From NCBI GenBank assembly GCA_905233275.1, contig CAJODR010000009.1, positions 62,001 through 126,000 on the forward strand: 64,000 nt of DNA, given 5' to 3'. Of this stretch, positions 42,861-51,543 are shown piece after piece (positions within the stretch are counted from its first letter, which is position 1; the number at the start of each line of letters is the position of its first letter). A program made the translations under genes and the position numbers. The stretch comes from an uncultured Bacteroidales bacterium. GTDB lineage: Bacteria > Bacteroidota > Bacteroidia > Bacteroidales > UBA932. A model generated the notes under the pieces. It was not told the DNA's origin. It ran no database searches and saw nothing but the letters and a program-made list of their open reading frames with translations.

Positions 42861-44096
42861 ATGGACAACAGGAAAGAACAGATACTTATCCGCATCTCTG
42901 GGAAGGACCGTATCGGCCTGACGAATGAGGTGATGAGCATCCTCTCACGCTACGATGCCACGATTCTGGACATCGGGCAGGCGGATATCCACAGCACACT
43001 TTCGCTCGGTATTCTCATCCGGATTGACAACCATCTTGCCGGGGATGTGATGAAGGAGCTCCTCTTTAAGACGACGGAGCTCGGTGTCACCATCGGCTTT
43101 GAACCTGTCCCGGACGACGAATATGAGGCCTGGGCAGGGCGGCAGGGGCGCAACCGCTACATTCTCACCGTCATCGGCCGGAGCCTCAGCGCAGCCCAGA
43201 TCGAGGCCGCGACCGGAATTATCGCCCGCCACGAACTCAATATCGACGCCATCAAGCGCCTTACCGGCAGGATGAGCATCGAGCATCCCGAACGGAATGT
43301 CCGCGCCTGCGTCGAATTCTCCATTCGCGGCAGCTTGGATGACAAGGAGGCCTTCCAGAGCGAATTAATGGCTATTTCCGCCGGCAGCGGGATTGACTTC
43401 TCCTTCCAAAAGGACGACATGTACCGACGGATGCGGCGCCTGATCTGCTTCGACATGGATTCGACGCTGATCCAGACCGAATGTATAGACGAATTGGCAC
43501 GCCGTCACGGAGTAGGGGAGCAGGTCGCAGCCATTACCGAGAGGGCGATGAGGGGCGAGATCGACTTCCGCGAGAGCTTCACCGAAAGGGTGGCTCTGCT
43601 GAAGGGGCTTGATGTATCCGTGATGCAGGACATTGCGGACAATCTTCCCATTACGGAAGGCACCGACCGCCTCATGACGGTCTTGAAGACCTGCGGGTAC
43701 AAAATTGCCATACTTTCCGGCGGGTTTACATTCTTCGGAGAATATCTCCAGCGCCGCTACGGCATCGACTACATGTATGCCAACGAACTCGAAGTCGGAG
43801 AAGACGGCCGGCTCACAGGCCGTTACGTGGGAGATATCGTGGACGGACGCCGGAAAGCAGACCTTCTCAAACTGATTGCTCAGACCGAGAAGGTCAATAT
43901 CGCCCAAACCATAGCCGTAGGAGACGGTGCCAACGATCTTCCGATGCTGCTCGAAGCCGGTCTCGGCATCGCATTCCACGCCAAACCGCGTGTCAAGGCG
44001 AGCGCCCGCCAGAGTCTCAGCACTATCGGCCTGGACGGTATCCTCTATTTCCTCGGCTTCAAAGACAGCCATCTTGGCATCCAGGGACAATTGTAA
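42861..44096 (+). CDS. serB: Phosphoserine phosphatase SerB with N-terminal ACT domains
   Basis: A 411-residue enzyme. Two ACT-like regulatory domains lie at about residues 5-80 and 95-175 (ILIRISGKDRIGLTNEVMSIL and YILTVIGRSLSAAQIEAATGI). A HAD phosphatase domain follows with DMDSTLIQTECIDELA (nucleophile Asp198, acid Asp200), ILSGGFTFFGEYL, and VGDGANDLPML binding Mg. It makes serine from phosphoserine and is probably inhibited by serine through the ACT domains. The position next to two tRNA-Ser genes is notable but may be chance. The pectinesterase gene starts 11 bp later. Confidence 0.93.
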   Translation: MDNRKEQILIRISGKDRIGLTNEVMSILSRYDATILDIGQADIHSTLSLGILIRIDNHLAGDVMKELLFKTTELGVTIGFEPVPDDEYEAWAGRQGRNRYILTVIGRSLSAAQIEAATGIIARHELNIDAIKRLTGRMSIEHPERNVRACVEFSIRGSLDDKEAFQSELMAISAGSGIDFSFQKDDMYRRMRRLICFDMDSTLIQTECIDELARRHGVGEQVAAITERAMRGEIDFRESFTERVALLKGLDVSVMQDIADNLPITEGTDRLMTVLKTCGYKIAILSGGFTFFGEYLQRRYGIDYMYANELEVGEDGRLTGRYVGDIVDGRRKADLLKLIAQTEKVNIAQTIAVGDGANDLPMLLEAGLGIAFHAKPRVKASARQSLSTIGLDGILYFLGFKDSHLGIQGQL

Positions 44097-44106
44097 ATTA
44101 TTATAT

Positions 44107-45861
44107 ATGAAACGAATACTGCTTTTATGCTCCGCGATGGCCATGCTTATGGCGTCTTGCGGTGAAAAGGGAGAGGAGAAGAATGAGGGCAATGATCAGC
44201 CCGAAGTCGTGACCGGAGAGGTAAAACTGGCCAGTGGACAGGAAAAGACCATCAATCTTCCGTCCGCAGGGGGATCCGCTACTGTGAGTTTCTCCGCCAA
44301 CAAGTCCTGGAGGGCCACTCCGGCAGACAACTGGCTGAAAGTGTCCCAGTCCAGCGGCTCTTCCGGCTCGGTATCCCTGACCGTTTCCGCTGAGGCGAAT
44401 ACAGTCTCGGCCGTGCGCTCCACAACGCTCACCCTTGCCTGCGACAAGTCCACAGTGGTCCTGACCGTCAATCAGGAGGCGGGTCAGGTTGTTGCCGCCG
44501 CAATCCCGGTCGATGCGCCGCTTGTGCTCGAACTTGATTCGGCGCCCACGCTGGGGACGGCCGGGAGCATAAAGGTATTCGACAAGTCGGGAAAACAGGT
44601 GGACGAGATGAATCTCGCGGATCTCCAGAATGTGACGGTCCGTGAAGACGGGCAGATGATTCCGAAGGAGCAACTTACGGACGAGACGCTGATGAACACG
44701 ACCCTCGATGTCCTTCGTTCCGGAAATCGCTATCGCATAGTTCATTACACGCCTCTCAGGATTGACGGTAAAAAGCTCGTCGTCAAGCTCCACAGCGGCG
44801 TTCTCGGCTACGGCGGCGAGTACTACGTCACGATGGACGCAGGTGTCATAAGCGGCCACAAGGGTATCGCCAAAGGCGAATGGACATTCACCACCAAAAC
44901 CGCCCCCGCATCGACGACCGTCAGCGTAAATCCCGACGGATCGGGTGACTTCTGCACCGTCCAGGGCGCGCTGTCATACGCATCCACGCTCGACAAGTCC
45001 GCTGCAGTGACAATTAACCTCGCGGCCGGTACCTACAGGGAAATGCTTTTCATGCGCGAAAAGGAGAATGTGACCATCAAGGGTGCCTCCCGCGACGGCT
45101 CCGTCATCGAATACGCCAACAACGAGAGCTACTGCTCCGGCAGCGGCAAGAGCACGTCATCAATTCCGGCTTCCGGTGCAAAGATCGGTGCCGCCGGCGG
45201 CCGCGGACTGGCCCTGTTTGAGAACTGCAACAATCTCCGTCTCGAAACCCTCACAATCCACAATTCCTTCGGCTCCGAAAGGGGCCAGGCGGAGTGCATT
45301 TACTTCAACAGCGGCTCCAACGCCCACAGGCTCACGATTGAGGACTGCGCTCTCCTCTCGCTGCAGGACACCTTCCTCTGCAAGGGCGAAGTCTGGGTCC
45401 ACAAGAGCCTCATCGCGGGTCACTGCGACTTCATCTGGGGCTATCCCAAAGCCTGCCTCTTCGAGGAATGCGAAATCCGCGCAGAAGCCGCCGGCTACAT
45501 CGTCCAGGCGCGTGTCCAGGGCGAAAACGACAAAGGCTTCGTCTTCCTCAACTGCCACCTCACTGCCAAGAGCGGCGTCAAGGACGGTGCCATGTACCTC
45601 GCCAGAAGCGGCGGTAAAAGCAGCGATTACGACAATGTCACCTTCATAAACTGCAAAATGGAAAGTGTCATAGCCCCCACAGGCTGGTACACCGACCCCA
45701 AACCCAATCCCGAAACCCCCACAGCCACTTCCGGCTGGAAAGAATACGGCTCAGTGGGCGGTAGTGGCCAATCCATTACGTCGCACAATGCCTACGGCAA
45801 AACCCTCACCGCCGAAGAAGCCGCTCCTTACATGTCAAAAGATAAAGTACTTGGTTGGTAA
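44107..45861 (+). CDS. Pectinesterase (CE8) lipoprotein with BACON domain
   Basis: A 584-residue lipoprotein (lipobox LMASC, Cys18); the ATG at 44107 is chosen for its signal peptide. A BACON-type domain (about 40-130, NKSWRATPADNWLKVSQSSGSSGS and TLACDKSTVVLTVNQEAG) precedes an Ig-like linker. The beta-helix pectin methylesterase domain starts near 275 (VNPDGSGDFCTVQGALSYA). Catalytic residues are Asp421 in LQDTF and Asp441 in HCDFIWG; QARVQ may hold the substrate-binding Arg. It removes methyl esters from pectin on the cell surface. Its stop is followed at once by the GH20 ATG, so the two genes form one unit. Confidence 0.88.
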   Translation: MKRILLLCSAMAMLMASCGEKGEEKNEGNDQPEVVTGEVKLASGQEKTINLPSAGGSATVSFSANKSWRATPADNWLKVSQSSGSSGSVSLTVSAEANTVSAVRSTTLTLACDKSTVVLTVNQEAGQVVAAAIPVDAPLVLELDSAPTLGTAGSIKVFDKSGKQVDEMNLADLQNVTVREDGQMIPKEQLTDETLMNTTLDVLRSGNRYRIVHYTPLRIDGKKLVVKLHSGVLGYGGEYYVTMDAGVISGHKGIAKGEWTFTTKTAPASTTVSVNPDGSGDFCTVQGALSYASTLDKSAAVTINLAAGTYREMLFMREKENVTIKGASRDGSVIEYANNESYCSGSGKSTSSIPASGAKIGAAGGRGLALFENCNNLRLETLTIHNSFGSERGQAECIYFNSGSNAHRLTIEDCALLSLQDTFLCKGEVWVHKSLIAGHCDFIWGYPKACLFEECEIRAEAAGYIVQARVQGENDKGFVFLNCHLTAKSGVKDGAMYLARSGGKSSDYDNVTFINCKMESVIAPTGWYTDPKPNPETPTATSGWKEYGSVGGSGQSITSHNAYGKTLTAEEAAPYMSKDKVLGW

Positions 45862-47787
45862 ATGAAAAAGATATTTGTAGTTGTTTTAGGATTAATATCC
45901 ACCGGAATAGTGTGGGGACAGGAGATTGATGTGGTGCCGGCGCCGGTGGAGGTGAAGTATACGGGCGGTGTGGCGAATGTGGAGAATGAGCTTGGGGTGG
46001 TGATTGGGAGCAGGGCGTTCACCCAGGCGGTGAAGAAGCTCGATCCGGCGATCAAGGAGGAGGCGTATCGTCTGACGCTGACCGATAAGGGATACCGTAT
46101 CGAGGCGATGACGGAGATTGGTGTCATTCGCGCGAAGTCGACCCTGAGCCAGCTGGGAGAGGGGACGCCGGCGTGCGTGATATTCGATTATCCGCGATTC
46201 ACTTACCGTGGATTCATGCTGGACATTTCCCGGCATTTCCGTACGAAAGACTTTATAATCAAGCAGATAGAAGCGCTGGCGACACTGAAGATCAATGTCC
46301 TGCACCTTCATCTTACCGATGCTGCCGGATGGCGGATTCAGATAGACAGATATCCGCGTCTGACATCGCAGGCTGCATGGAGGGTGGGGGAGACCTGGCA
46401 GGAATGGTGCGACAGGGGGTATCGCTATTCGACCGAAGGTGCACCCGATGCATACGGCGGATATCTCACCAAAGATGATGTCCGTGAGATTCTGGCGGCA
46501 GCCGACAAGTATGCGATTACGGTGATTCCCGAGATCGAGATGCCCGGTCACAGCCAGGAGGTCGTCAGGGCCTATCCGGAAGTCGGCTGCTACCCGACCA
46601 GCGATGACCTGTGTCCCGGCAAGGAGGCCACATTCGAATTCCTTGAGGGCGTGCTTGATGAGATCATCGATCTGTTCCCTTCTCATTATATTCATATAGG
46701 CGGTGACGAGGCAGGAAAGGCCGATTGGCACAATTGCCCCGACTGCCAGGCGAGGATGAAGGCGGAGGGGCTTTCCTCCGTCGAGGAGCTCCAGAGCTAT
46801 CTCGTGCGCCGTATCGAGACTTACCTCCGTTCCCGCGGCCGCGACCTTATCGGCTGGGACGAAATCCTCGAAGGCGGCTTGTCGCCGAATGCCACCGTGA
46901 TGTCCTGGAGAGGCACCCAGGGCGGAATCGACGCGATGAAGGAAGGCCACGATGCTATCATGACTCCTGGCGGATTCTGCTACTTTGACAAGGCCCAGGA
47001 CGCCCCGGTTTTCGAGCCCAAGGCCATTGGCGGTTGCCTGCCTTTCGGGCGCGTTGCTTCATACGATCCGGAAGCCGGTATTCCGGAAGAATGCAAACCA
47101 TACCTGAAGGGCCTGCAGGCCAATCTCTGGCACGAATACATTCCGGAACCGTACCATACCGAGTACATGACTTACCCGCGCATCGCAGCACTCGCCGAGA
47201 CCGGATGGTCGCCTGCGGGCGAAAAGAAAGCTCTTCGCGAGAGGGCGATAAAATGGGCTGATTCGCTCCGTGACGGCAGCCTGACCGGAAAGACCTTCAA
47301 GGTATTCGACCTCCGTGCCGAAAGAGGCCAGAGGCCGGAATCGCTGGTTCCCGCCGAGCACCTTGCCCGCGGCAAAAAGGTCATCTACACCACACCCTGG
47401 CATCCTTCATACGTGGCTGGCGCCGAATTGGCACTCACTGACGGCAGGAGGGGCGACTGGTCATTCGCCGACGGCGCATGGCAGGGGTTCCTTTCCGACG
47501 TGGATGTGACGGTGGATCTCGGCAGTGTGATGCCGGTCCATTACGCAGGGGCGACATTCCTTTCCGAGCCTGGCCCGTGGATTTTCCTCCCGAGAAAGGT
47601 TACCATCCTGCTTTCCGAGGACGGAGTGGCATTCCGCGAAGCGGCTGTGATTGACAAGGAGGTATCCGGGGAGCCTGACGGATTTGTAACTTACGGTTCG
47701 GTGCTGTCGGGGCAGGCCCGCTATGTCCGCATCAAAGCCGACCGTTACAAGGAATGGCTCTTCGTTGACGAGATCATTGTCAATTAG
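45862..47787 (+). CDS. Beta-N-acetylhexosaminidase (GH20)
   Basis: A 641-residue exported enzyme (signal MKKIFVVVLGLISTGIVWGQ). The GH20b domain comes first, then the catalytic barrel: RGFMLDISRHF, INVLHLHLTDAAGWRI, ITVIPEIEMPGHSQE, and HIGGDEAGK with the catalytic Asp282-Glu283. Further blocks are GWDEILEGGLSPNATVMSWRG and CYFDKAQ. A C-terminal beta-sandwich (about 500-641, discoidin-like, ending YVRIKADRYKEWLFVDEIIV) likely binds sugar. It releases terminal GlcNAc or GalNAc. It directly abuts the pectinesterase gene, which suggests joint use on complex glycans, but no SusCD pair is visible nearby. Confidence 0.93.
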   Translation: MKKIFVVVLGLISTGIVWGQEIDVVPAPVEVKYTGGVANVENELGVVIGSRAFTQAVKKLDPAIKEEAYRLTLTDKGYRIEAMTEIGVIRAKSTLSQLGEGTPACVIFDYPRFTYRGFMLDISRHFRTKDFIIKQIEALATLKINVLHLHLTDAAGWRIQIDRYPRLTSQAAWRVGETWQEWCDRGYRYSTEGAPDAYGGYLTKDDVREILAAADKYAITVIPEIEMPGHSQEVVRAYPEVGCYPTSDDLCPGKEATFEFLEGVLDEIIDLFPSHYIHIGGDEAGKADWHNCPDCQARMKAEGLSSVEELQSYLVRRIETYLRSRGRDLIGWDEILEGGLSPNATVMSWRGTQGGIDAMKEGHDAIMTPGGFCYFDKAQDAPVFEPKAIGGCLPFGRVASYDPEAGIPEECKPYLKGLQANLWHEYIPEPYHTEYMTYPRIAALAETGWSPAGEKKALRERAIKWADSLRDGSLTGKTFKVFDLRAERGQRPESLVPAEHLARGKKVIYTTPWHPSYVAGAELALTDGRRGDWSFADGAWQGFLSDVDVTVDLGSVMPVHYAGATFLSEPGPWIFLPRKVTILLSEDGVAFREAAVIDKEVSGEPDGFVTYGSVLSGQARYVRIKADRYKEWLFVDEIIVN

Positions 47788-47885
47788 CCCGGTCCGCCTC
47801 ATTATTTCAGCCTGTATTGTTACACAATTCCAAGAATAATTGTTAACTTTACAGGCTGAAACGAAATATATTAAAACTCAAAGAT

Positions 47886-48822
47886 ATGTCTGAAACTACA
47901 ATTCCGGTCATGCCCGCCGAAAGTGGCAAGAAAAAACCTGTAGCACTGTACGTTATCCTCGCAATCCTCGCCATCGGCGTGATCGTCGAAGGAGTTCTCC
48001 TTTATCGTGCCCACAGCAAGCTCAGCAACCCCACCAAGAGCACTCATCGAGAGTGTCCAGTCCGGCAAGGAAGGATTCGAGACCGTAAAGGATGAGGCCG
48101 GCAACGATATCCAGATCGTAAAGCGTGATTCCCGCGGCGCCCTCAAAACCGAGATGGACTCCGTGAGCTATGTCATCGGTCTCAACCTCGGCTTCCAGCT
48201 CCAGGAGCAGTACAACAACAAAGAATTCGCATTTGACCTCTCCCGCGTTTTCCAGGGTATGGTCGAATTCGTCGATATGTACAAGGACAACACCGAGGAA
48301 AATCCCGTGGATCCCAATTCCGAGGCATTCATGAGGTCATTCCGCGTCAATATCATGGAGGACAATCCTCTTGGCGCATTCTTCACACGCAAGCAGGAGG
48401 AAGCCCAGAAGAAGGCAGAGGAAGAGCGCGCAAAGATCGCCGCCGAGAACCTTGAGAAAGGCCAGGCATTCCTCGCAGAGAATGCCCAGAAAGAAGGCGT
48501 ACAGGTCTCCGAGAGCGGTCTCCAGTACATCATTCTCGAGCCCGGCAACGACAAGAGGGCTGACGAAAACCAGAAATGCAACGTCAAGTACAAAGGCTCA
48601 TTCATCGACGGCGAAGTCTTCGACGACAGCGGCGATGAGGCCCGTCAGTTCACCCGTGCAGGTGTTGTCAAGGGCTTCGGCGAGGGTCTTTCCCTCATCG
48701 GCGAAGGCGGCCACATCATGCTCTACATTCCTTCAGAGCTCGGTTACGGCGAAGGCAACTACCGCATCGGCCCCAACCAGGTCCTCGTATTCGACGTCAC
48801 TCTCGTTTCCATCGAAAAGTAA
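47886..48822 (+). CDS. Membrane-anchored FKBP-type peptidyl-prolyl isomerase (frameshifted N-terminus)
   Basis: Two frames must be joined. The first (47886 on) has MSETTIPVMPAESGKKKP and a transmembrane helix (VALYVILAILAIGVIVEGVLLY). The second carries ALIESVQSGKEG, MDSVSYVIGLNLGFQLQEQ (FKBP_N dimer domain), a charged helix and the FKBP domain VKYKGSFIDGEVFDDSGD...FGEGLSLIGEGGHIMLYIPSELGYG. The switch falls between about 48028 and 48044, near a run of four C. Without correction, only the TM stub or the soluble part would be made. It is a paralogue of the next gene, so a tandem duplication is likely. It folds or chaperones proteins in the periplasm. Confidence 0.85.
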
Positions 48823-48828
48823 TCTGAT

Positions 48829-49647
48829 ATGAAGAAGGGCTCAACCATCCTAATCGTCGTTCTCGGTCTCGCCGTCATCGTCGAAGGATTCCTCCTCTTC
48901 CGCAAATACACAGAAAAGCCCGACAAGGCGCTCACATCATTCCGTGTGAGCGCCGCCAGGGCTCCGCTCGCAGACGAGATGGACTCCGTCAGTTATGCGA
49001 TCGGCGTCAACATGGGATATCTTCTCCAGGAGCAGTTCAACGGCAAGGAGTACGATTTCGACATCCCGTTCGTGGTAGCCGGTATGGCTGACTACGTGGG
49101 CAAGTTCAAATCCGCCTCCGCCGCCGGAGAATTCGATCCGGGTGATCCCGATTTCCGCGCCCTGTTCAGGATCAATCTCAACGAGGAGAGTCCCGTCAGC
49201 GTGTTCTTCCAGCGCAAACAGTCAGAGGCCCGTGCAGCGGCACGTTCCGAAATGGCCCGCATCGCTGCGGAGAATGAAACCGCCGGCCGCGAATTCCTCG
49301 CAGAGAACGCCAAGAAAGAGGGCGTACAGGTCTCCGAGAGCGGTCTCCAGTACATTATCCTCAATAAGGGCAATGCCAAGCGCGCAGGCGAAAACGCCAA
49401 GGTCAATGTACGTTACAAAGGCACGTTTATCGACGGCAGCGTATTTGACGACAGCGGAGAAGAAAGCGTCGAATTCAATCGTTCGGAGGTCATTGCCGGC
49501 TTCAGCGAGGGCTTGTCTCTCGTGGGAGAGGGCGGTCACATCATGCTCTTCGTCCCCCCGGCACTCGGCTACGGCGAGGGCAACGCTATGATTCCTCCCC
49601 AGTCCACTCTCATTTTTGACGTTACACTCGTCTCAATCGGAAAATAA
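48829..49647 (+). CDS. Membrane-anchored FKBP-type peptidyl-prolyl isomerase
   Basis: A 272-residue protein: N-terminal transmembrane anchor (about 5-24, STILIVVLGLAVIVEGFLLF), FKBP_N domain (MDSVSYAIGVNMGYLLQEQ), a long charged helix (RKQSEARAAARSEMARIAAENE), and the C-terminal FKBP domain (about 165-272) with VRYKGTFIDGSVFDDSG, GEGGHIMLFVPPALGYG and IPPQSTLIFDVTLVSI. It is a close tandem paralogue of the preceding gene, only 6 bp downstream, and is intact, which helps show what the frameshifted copy should look like. Role: proline isomerisation and chaperone activity at the periplasmic face. Confidence 0.92.
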   Translation: MKKGSTILIVVLGLAVIVEGFLLFRKYTEKPDKALTSFRVSAARAPLADEMDSVSYAIGVNMGYLLQEQFNGKEYDFDIPFVVAGMADYVGKFKSASAAGEFDPGDPDFRALFRINLNEESPVSVFFQRKQSEARAAARSEMARIAAENETAGREFLAENAKKEGVQVSESGLQYIILNKGNAKRAGENAKVNVRYKGTFIDGSVFDDSGEESVEFNRSEVIAGFSEGLSLVGEGGHIMLFVPPALGYGEGNAMIPPQSTLIFDVTLVSIGK

Positions 49648-49657
49648 AACGGGAGCC

Positions 49658-50143
49658 ATGGCGAAATTGCTGCAGCTGGTCTGTCCCCGTTGCTCGGAAG
49701 CGGCCGAATATCCGGAACTGCTTCGAAAGACGGACGCTCTCCTCTTCTGCCCGCACTGCGCCGGCGAATTCCCTTACGATCAATTTGCTCCGGCAGGAAG
49801 TACCAGGGTGCTTTCCGCCGGGCATATTTCTTATTCATCTTCAATTCCTTCCGAGGACAACGGCCGCACATTCCCCCTGAAACATGGAGACAATACGGTG
49901 GGCCGAATGCCAGCAGACGGCGCGGCCAAGGCAACCATCTCCGTAAGGACGACGGATTTCGGCCTCTCCCGCTGCCACCTCACCATCAGGGTGAGTCCGG
50001 AAGGTACATTCTGCTTCCTCTCGGGAGCAAAAAACGCCACCTACTGCGGTGACAAACTCCTCAGTGACGGCGAATCCGTCCCCCTCCATGACGGCGACCG
50101 CATCACCTGCTCCGCCTCCGTCTTTGTATTCCACGCCTCCTAA
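49658..50143 (+). CDS. Zinc-ribbon and FHA-domain protein
   Basis: A 161-residue protein. The start at 49658 opens a zinc ribbon with CPRC (about residue 9) and CPHC (about 32). It is followed by an FHA-like domain: FPLKHGDNTVGR (the N-terminal GxxxxGR strand), LSRCHLTIRV (the S-x-x-H phospho-threonine pocket) and YCGDKLLSDGESVPLHDGDRI. It should bind a phosphothreonine peptide and has no membrane segment. It lies 10 bp after the FKBP gene. The next gene begins in the same frame 24 nt after its stop, marking the edge of the accessory region. Confidence 0.8.
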   Translation: MAKLLQLVCPRCSEAAEYPELLRKTDALLFCPHCAGEFPYDQFAPAGSTRVLSAGHISYSSSIPSEDNGRTFPLKHGDNTVGRMPADGAAKATISVRTTDFGLSRCHLTIRVSPEGTFCFLSGAKNATYCGDKLLSDGESVPLHDGDRITCSASVFVFHAS

Positions 50144-50167
50144 CCAATTCTGTCCCAGGCGGCGCTG

Positions 50168-51325
50168 ATGAACCAGGACCTCATTGGCGGAGACCTTATT
50201 CGTATGGCAGACCGCGTAATGGAAGTCATGGACGCCAAGTATCTCATTCGTCCTATCCATTACGAGGGTATGCAACGTATAGAGCCTCTGGAAATTCCGG
50301 ATGAAGGTCTCAGAGAGATTCTGTACAACGCTATCTGCCACAAAGACTACAACGGCCCGGATAGTCTGCTTCGTGTTTTTGATGACCGAATCACATTGTG
50401 GAACCAAGGCTCGCTTCCTGCAGAAATAACGCCCGAATCAATCTATCGTCCCCACGATTCCCATCCTAGGAACAGGCTTATCGCCAATGCCTTCTATATG
50501 GCTGGTTTCGTTGAGGCCTGGGGGAGAGGTTATGAACTAATTACAGAGGCCTTCAAGAAGGAAGGTCTTGAATTGCCGACAATGGTTGAAGCGGAAGGTG
50601 GTGTACGTGTCATTATCAAACGCGAAATCTTCTTTGGCATCCAGCAGGGGGAGCGAATCGACCCTAAGACTGGTAGACTCATCAAGGCCGAGTTCGCCAG
50701 AAGGATGGGAATCCGGAAACAGAACGTGAAGGCGCTTTTCAAATCCAAGAATCTTGAGACTATTCGCAAGGCTGCAGGCGTGATGGGCGTACCGTTTGAA
50801 ATGCTTATAGGCTACATTGAGGAACCGGATTTAAGTGAGATTCCAATTACTCCGCATGAAGATAATGAGGTTGAAATAACCGCTGATGATATCCCGACCG
50901 GAGATACTCCGGAAGACAAAAGAGCTCGTCATAAACTCATTCTGTCTTTCTATCACCATTGGAAACACAAGAATCCAGAAGCCAAGCGGTATAATTTCAG
51001 TTTGAAAGATGATATCAATATCAGGAATGTCTCTGTGGTGGAAACTGCCGGCCATGCATCATTGACCTATTTGTCAACGTTGGCCGTTCTTCAGTTGGAT
51101 GCAATTTTATCCAATGCCATCTTCGTAGAAAAGGTTCCTGCCAATCATAATAAGAACAACCAGAGTAAGTTTGAAAGCATGCTGAGAATGGAGTATCAGT
51201 GTGTAGGTATAGGTCTTGTCAAACTTCTGGTCGGTGTCAAACGAAGCGACAAGACCAAGTTGCAGTATTGCATTACAGTGATAGAGGCCGATGAAAAAGG
51301 GAGGTCCCGAAGAACCTCCCATTAG
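50168..51325 (+). CDS. Truncated AlbA_2/RecG-like ATPase C-terminus fused to XRE-type HTH
   Basis: 385 residues. Residues 1-165 match the C-terminal part of AlbA_2-type ATP-binding (RecG-like) regulators: HYEGMQRIEPLEIPDEGLREILYNAICHKDY, DDRITLWNQGSLP, HPRNRLIANAFYMAGFVEAWGRGYE. The N-terminal AlbA_2 domain of about 200 residues is missing, and the frame is closed upstream by the FHA-gene stop. Residues about 170-215 (AEFARRMGIRKQNVKALFKSKN, then IRKAAGVMGVPFEMLIGY) form an XRE-like helix-turn-helix. A C-terminal alpha/beta domain of unknown type follows. The last codons run through the minus-strand RNA terminator. It is a chimera or remnant, and expression is doubtful. Confidence 0.65.
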   Translation: MNQDLIGGDLIRMADRVMEVMDAKYLIRPIHYEGMQRIEPLEIPDEGLREILYNAICHKDYNGPDSLLRVFDDRITLWNQGSLPAEITPESIYRPHDSHPRNRLIANAFYMAGFVEAWGRGYELITEAFKKEGLELPTMVEAEGGVRVIIKREIFFGIQQGERIDPKTGRLIKAEFARRMGIRKQNVKALFKSKNLETIRKAAGVMGVPFEMLIGYIEEPDLSEIPITPHEDNEVEITADDIPTGDTPEDKRARHKLILSFYHHWKHKNPEAKRYNFSLKDDINIRNVSVVETAGHASLTYLSTLAVLQLDAILSNAIFVEKVPANHNKNNQSKFESMLRMEYQCVGIGLVKLLVGVKRSDKTKLQYCITVIEADEKGRSRRTSH

Positions 51326-51430
51326 GCTTTGCCCCAAGATACCGCAGCGGAATTACTTCAAAAAGCGAGGGACAGCTGGCGGGGACTTTTGCACTAACCC
51401 TTTACCCATCCTGCATGCGAATTATCATCT
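51294..51430 (-). ncRNA. Candidate structured small RNA with own promoter and terminator
   Basis: A consensus minus-strand promoter (51436-51468) should start an RNA near 51430. It begins with a possible tiny ORF (MIIRMQDG). It can fold on GTTAG/CTAAT, CCCC/GGGG and GCC-AGC/GCT-GC helices. It ends in a 9-bp stem with a C(UUCG)G tetraloop (51299-51320) followed by five U (51294-51298). The RNA class is not recognised. A GTGCAA...GCTGTCCC.CGC string recalls cobalamin riboswitch cores, but the rest does not fit well. Alternatives are an attenuator leader whose gene was lost, or an antisense RNA to the end of the chimeric gene. Confidence 0.6.
51299..51320 (-). terminator. Intrinsic terminator of the minus-strand small RNA
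   Basis: On the minus strand GGGAGGTTC, TTCG loop, GGACCTCCC, then TTTTT. The stem is nine pairs, including one G-T. It lies inside the 3' end of the + strand ORF. Confidence 0.8.
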
Positions 51431-51435
51431 CACAG

Positions 51436-51468
51436 CAAAGGTAACATAAAAAAATTAATCCTCCAAAA
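51436..51468 (-). promoter_or_regulatory. Promoter of the minus-strand small RNA
   Basis: On the minus strand there is a -33 TTTTG (51464-51468), a 20-nt spacer and a -7 TACCTTTG (51436-51443). The -7 is the same octamer as at tRNA-Ser(CGA). The -33 overlaps the start of the left direct repeat. Confidence 0.72.
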
Positions 51469-51543
51469 GATTTGCGAAGGTCGCGGGGATTGGTTATTTT
51501 TGTATGATAGATAATAAACTGTATCAAAATGCCTGATTTCAAA
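51464..51543 (+). repeat. Left direct repeat: partial copy of the fumarase promoter and start
   Basis: Aligned by hand to 57500-57580 with about nine mismatches and one single-base gap (near 88% identity). It includes the promoter, the CTGTATCAAAA leader and the first codons ATGCCTGATTTCAAA. Confidence 0.85.
51471..51502 (+). promoter_or_regulatory. Duplicated fumarase-type promoter
   Basis: A -33 TTTG (51471-51474), a 20-nt spacer and a -7 TATTTTTG (51495-51502). It would drive the 14-codon stub at 51530 and possibly the helicase gene at 51730. Confidence 0.65.

Noticed and set aside
42637..42928. Frames overlapping tRNA-Ser(TGA) and the start of serB
   Set aside because: They run through the tRNA and the serB promoter and have no similarity to known proteins.
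51294..51430. Assignment of the small RNA as a cobalamin riboswitch or 6S RNA
   Set aside because: Only a short string resembles the cobalamin core, and the ends do not form the long closing stem of 6S RNA, so no class is named.
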